Made by a program: the position numbers and the translations under genes. Positions 62,470 through 64,000 of a stretch of DNA of 64,000 nucleotides are shown here, piece by piece. Source of the stretch: Caenorhabditis elegans (lineage: Eukaryota; Nematoda; Chromadorea; Rhabditida; Rhabditidae); the NCBI RefSeq assembly GCF_000002985.6, contig NC_003280.10, forward strand, positions 7,064,501-7,128,500, written 5' to 3'. Under the pieces are notes generated by a model, which saw nothing but the letters and a program-made list of their open reading frames with translations, was not told the DNA's origin and searched no databases. Position 1 is the stretch's first letter, and each line of letters begins with the position of its first letter.

Positions 62470-64000
62470 ATGTATTTAAACGTGAGTTGAGTTTTCCTTC
62501 TTTCATCTTTAGTTTGGCATTTCAGAACTTTGACCCAATTAACGCTGTGTTTGATAATGAAATAATTCTGGACAAGATTTTGAACAATGTATCGAAATAT
62601 GTTTTTCCCTTGATACCGTTAAGGGTAAGTTGTATCATGGTTTAAAAAAGTCACAAAATCTAAATCACCAATGACAATGGAATTTATATTTAGCTGATAA
62701 AGAAAAGTTTCAACGAAGCAGTTCTGCATAAAATCCGGAAAGATCATCGTGAAGTCGTCCTTCATACTGCATACCATTGTGATGTAGCAGATGAATACAC
62801 AGAATACATGGGAACTGATTATGAGTGCCGTTACTGTTACATATATTTAAACTATCAGAAGGTAACCAGTAACAAGATGTCTTCATTTTTTAGGTAAGAA
62901 AAGCATTTTTAAATAATTTTTGCGTATGTTAATTACAGATTTCTAAAAGATACTGTAGCAGTTAAAATTGTGAAGCTAATTCTTGAACCAGCTCGTGGGT
63001 TTCCATTTAGCCATTTCTGTTTAAATAACGATCTGCTGTTTCACAATATTATTATGAACGATTTAATAGGGAATAACTGTGAGTTGATTAATCGAAGTTT
63101 GAAACAAACCATATTTTCACAGATAAATCGATATTACATTTCGAAGGAATGATTGATATATGTTTACACGGATGCTTTGATTGCATGAGAATAATGTTAA
63201 ACTGTGAAGTATACGGCCCAGCACAAATTAATGTTATTCGTAGAAAAGAACCAAAACACTTTAAAGAACTGGAGTTACCGGAAGTGTAAGTTTTGAGTGA
63301 TTTGATTTTTTTCTGGCTGAACGATTTTTTGAATCATCAACAATATTTCAATGATATGTCAATACTAAGTCATTCAATTCATTCGTTAGAATTTTCGCTA
63401 AATTGAGAACAATCAAATAAATAATCATTCAAGATTTCCCGACTTTGAATGTTTGATTGCGAGAAAGTTAGAAGGAATTGGAATTACTACTTATAATCAA
63501 TTTCATTCAGGATGGCTGACTTGCCGGATGATCCTCCAAATATGGAATTCAAAGTAGGAATAGAGAATTGGGAAATGGAAAGCATCAAGAAAACAAAAAT
63601 TTCATGCGACAAACTTATTTTAAGGTTGTCACACAGTGCTGTTCCAAATCCAAGAATTTGGTACTATAAATATATAACAAGAGAAGTTATTGATATCATT
63701 ATTTCAAACTGGAAAGTGAAGACTGTAAAATTAATAATCACAATTAATAATATGGAAGAGTTTATTACAATTCCTGAACAATTTCATTTATTCACTAAAG
63801 AACGACTTGGTGATCCAATCTCAACTCATCCAATTTCTAAAAATTCATTGGAGAAAGTGGAACTAGATCTACGCTTTGGTGTTAATACTTTGGTTAAAAT
63901 GTTTCATAGAAGTGCTGAAATATTACCAACGGATAATATCATTGAAAATGTCCGAAGAATTTTTCCAACCAAGAACATGATTATAACTCTTCCAAATAGT
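62470..64000 (+). CDS. Unknown nematode-type gene, possibly F-box-related (runs off right edge)
   Basis: In-phase exons: 62470-62481 (ATG after TTTACAG), about 62526-62622, about 62694-62893, about 62940-63078, about 63122-63285, then about 63511 to the end. The protein begins MYLNNFDPINAVFDNEIILD, continues KILNNVSKYVFPLIPLRLIK (F-box-like in pattern), HREVVLHTAYHCDVADEYTE with a Cys cluster (YECRYCYIYLNYQK), then a basic and hydrophobic body (KNMIITLPNS at the edge). No signal peptide or membrane helix. The F-box idea rests only on the helix pattern near the start and an FBXB gene elsewhere in the window. No lesions seen; the 3' end is outside the window. Confidence 0.6.

Overview
The window looks like nuclear DNA of Caenorhabditis elegans. 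The evidence is AT-rich sequence, many 45-60 nt introns ending in TTTTCAG, likely trans-splice acceptors just before start codons, an apparently complete Tc3 transposon, many TA-flanked palindromic MITEs, and recognisable worm genes (nos-2, him-14, kars-1, kat-1, mmaa-1, farl-11, rpl-33, spon-1). The gene order fits a central part of chromosome II. That placement comes from remembered gene neighbourhoods, not from a search. Exon joins were read by eye and none is backed by transcript data.

1-12.6 kb is dense conserved sequence. It holds the 3' end of an AMP-forming acyl-CoA synthetase (+), him-14/MSH4 (-) with nos-2 (+) nested in one of its introns, lysyl-tRNA synthetase kars-1 (-) with two alternative first exons that suit cytosolic and mitochondrial forms, and two acetoacetyl-CoA thiolases in tandem (kat-1 and a cytosolic-type paralogue, possibly one operon).

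12.9-24.7 kb is a graveyard of copied and decaying sequence. It holds a LINE reverse-transcriptase tail, an inverted copy of the him-14/nos-2 junction carrying a nonsense codon and split by Tc3, a second kat-1 copy that has lost its nucleophilic cysteine and has a 1-nt frameshift, and a disrupted gene with an MSP-like C-terminus whose 5-kb intron contains that kat-1 copy. Nested MITEs built from TATTAGT-TTGCA units and several long hairpins follow.

25-32 kb has an FBXB-type F-box gene with a repeat-filled 2.4-kb intron and an EF-hand gene resembling EFCAB7. 32-41.8 kb has an SLC16 transporter (-), a small unknown gene (+), a possible 42-residue membrane micropeptide (-), the cobalamin-pathway GTPase mmaa-1 (-), the STRIPAK subunit farl-11/STRIP1 (-) and ribosomal protein gene rpl-33 (+).

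42-56 kb has an SLC12A8-like carrier (-) with a miRNA-like hairpin in an intron, an MRTO4 ribosome-assembly gene followed closely by a small mitochondrial-type membrane protein gene (likely operon), a cuticlin-like ZP-domain gene (-) whose stop codon lies in a MITE arm, and F-spondin spon-1 (+).

56-64 kb has a MIER-like ELM2/SANT corepressor gene (-), an unusual C2H2-finger/polyQ/RGG gene that appears frameshifted and carries a large palindrome cluster in its intron, a multi-pass membrane gene with several lesions, and an unknown gene running off the right edge. No tRNA, rRNA or CRISPR was found. The most unusual material is the decayed-duplicate zone and the C2H2-RGG locus.
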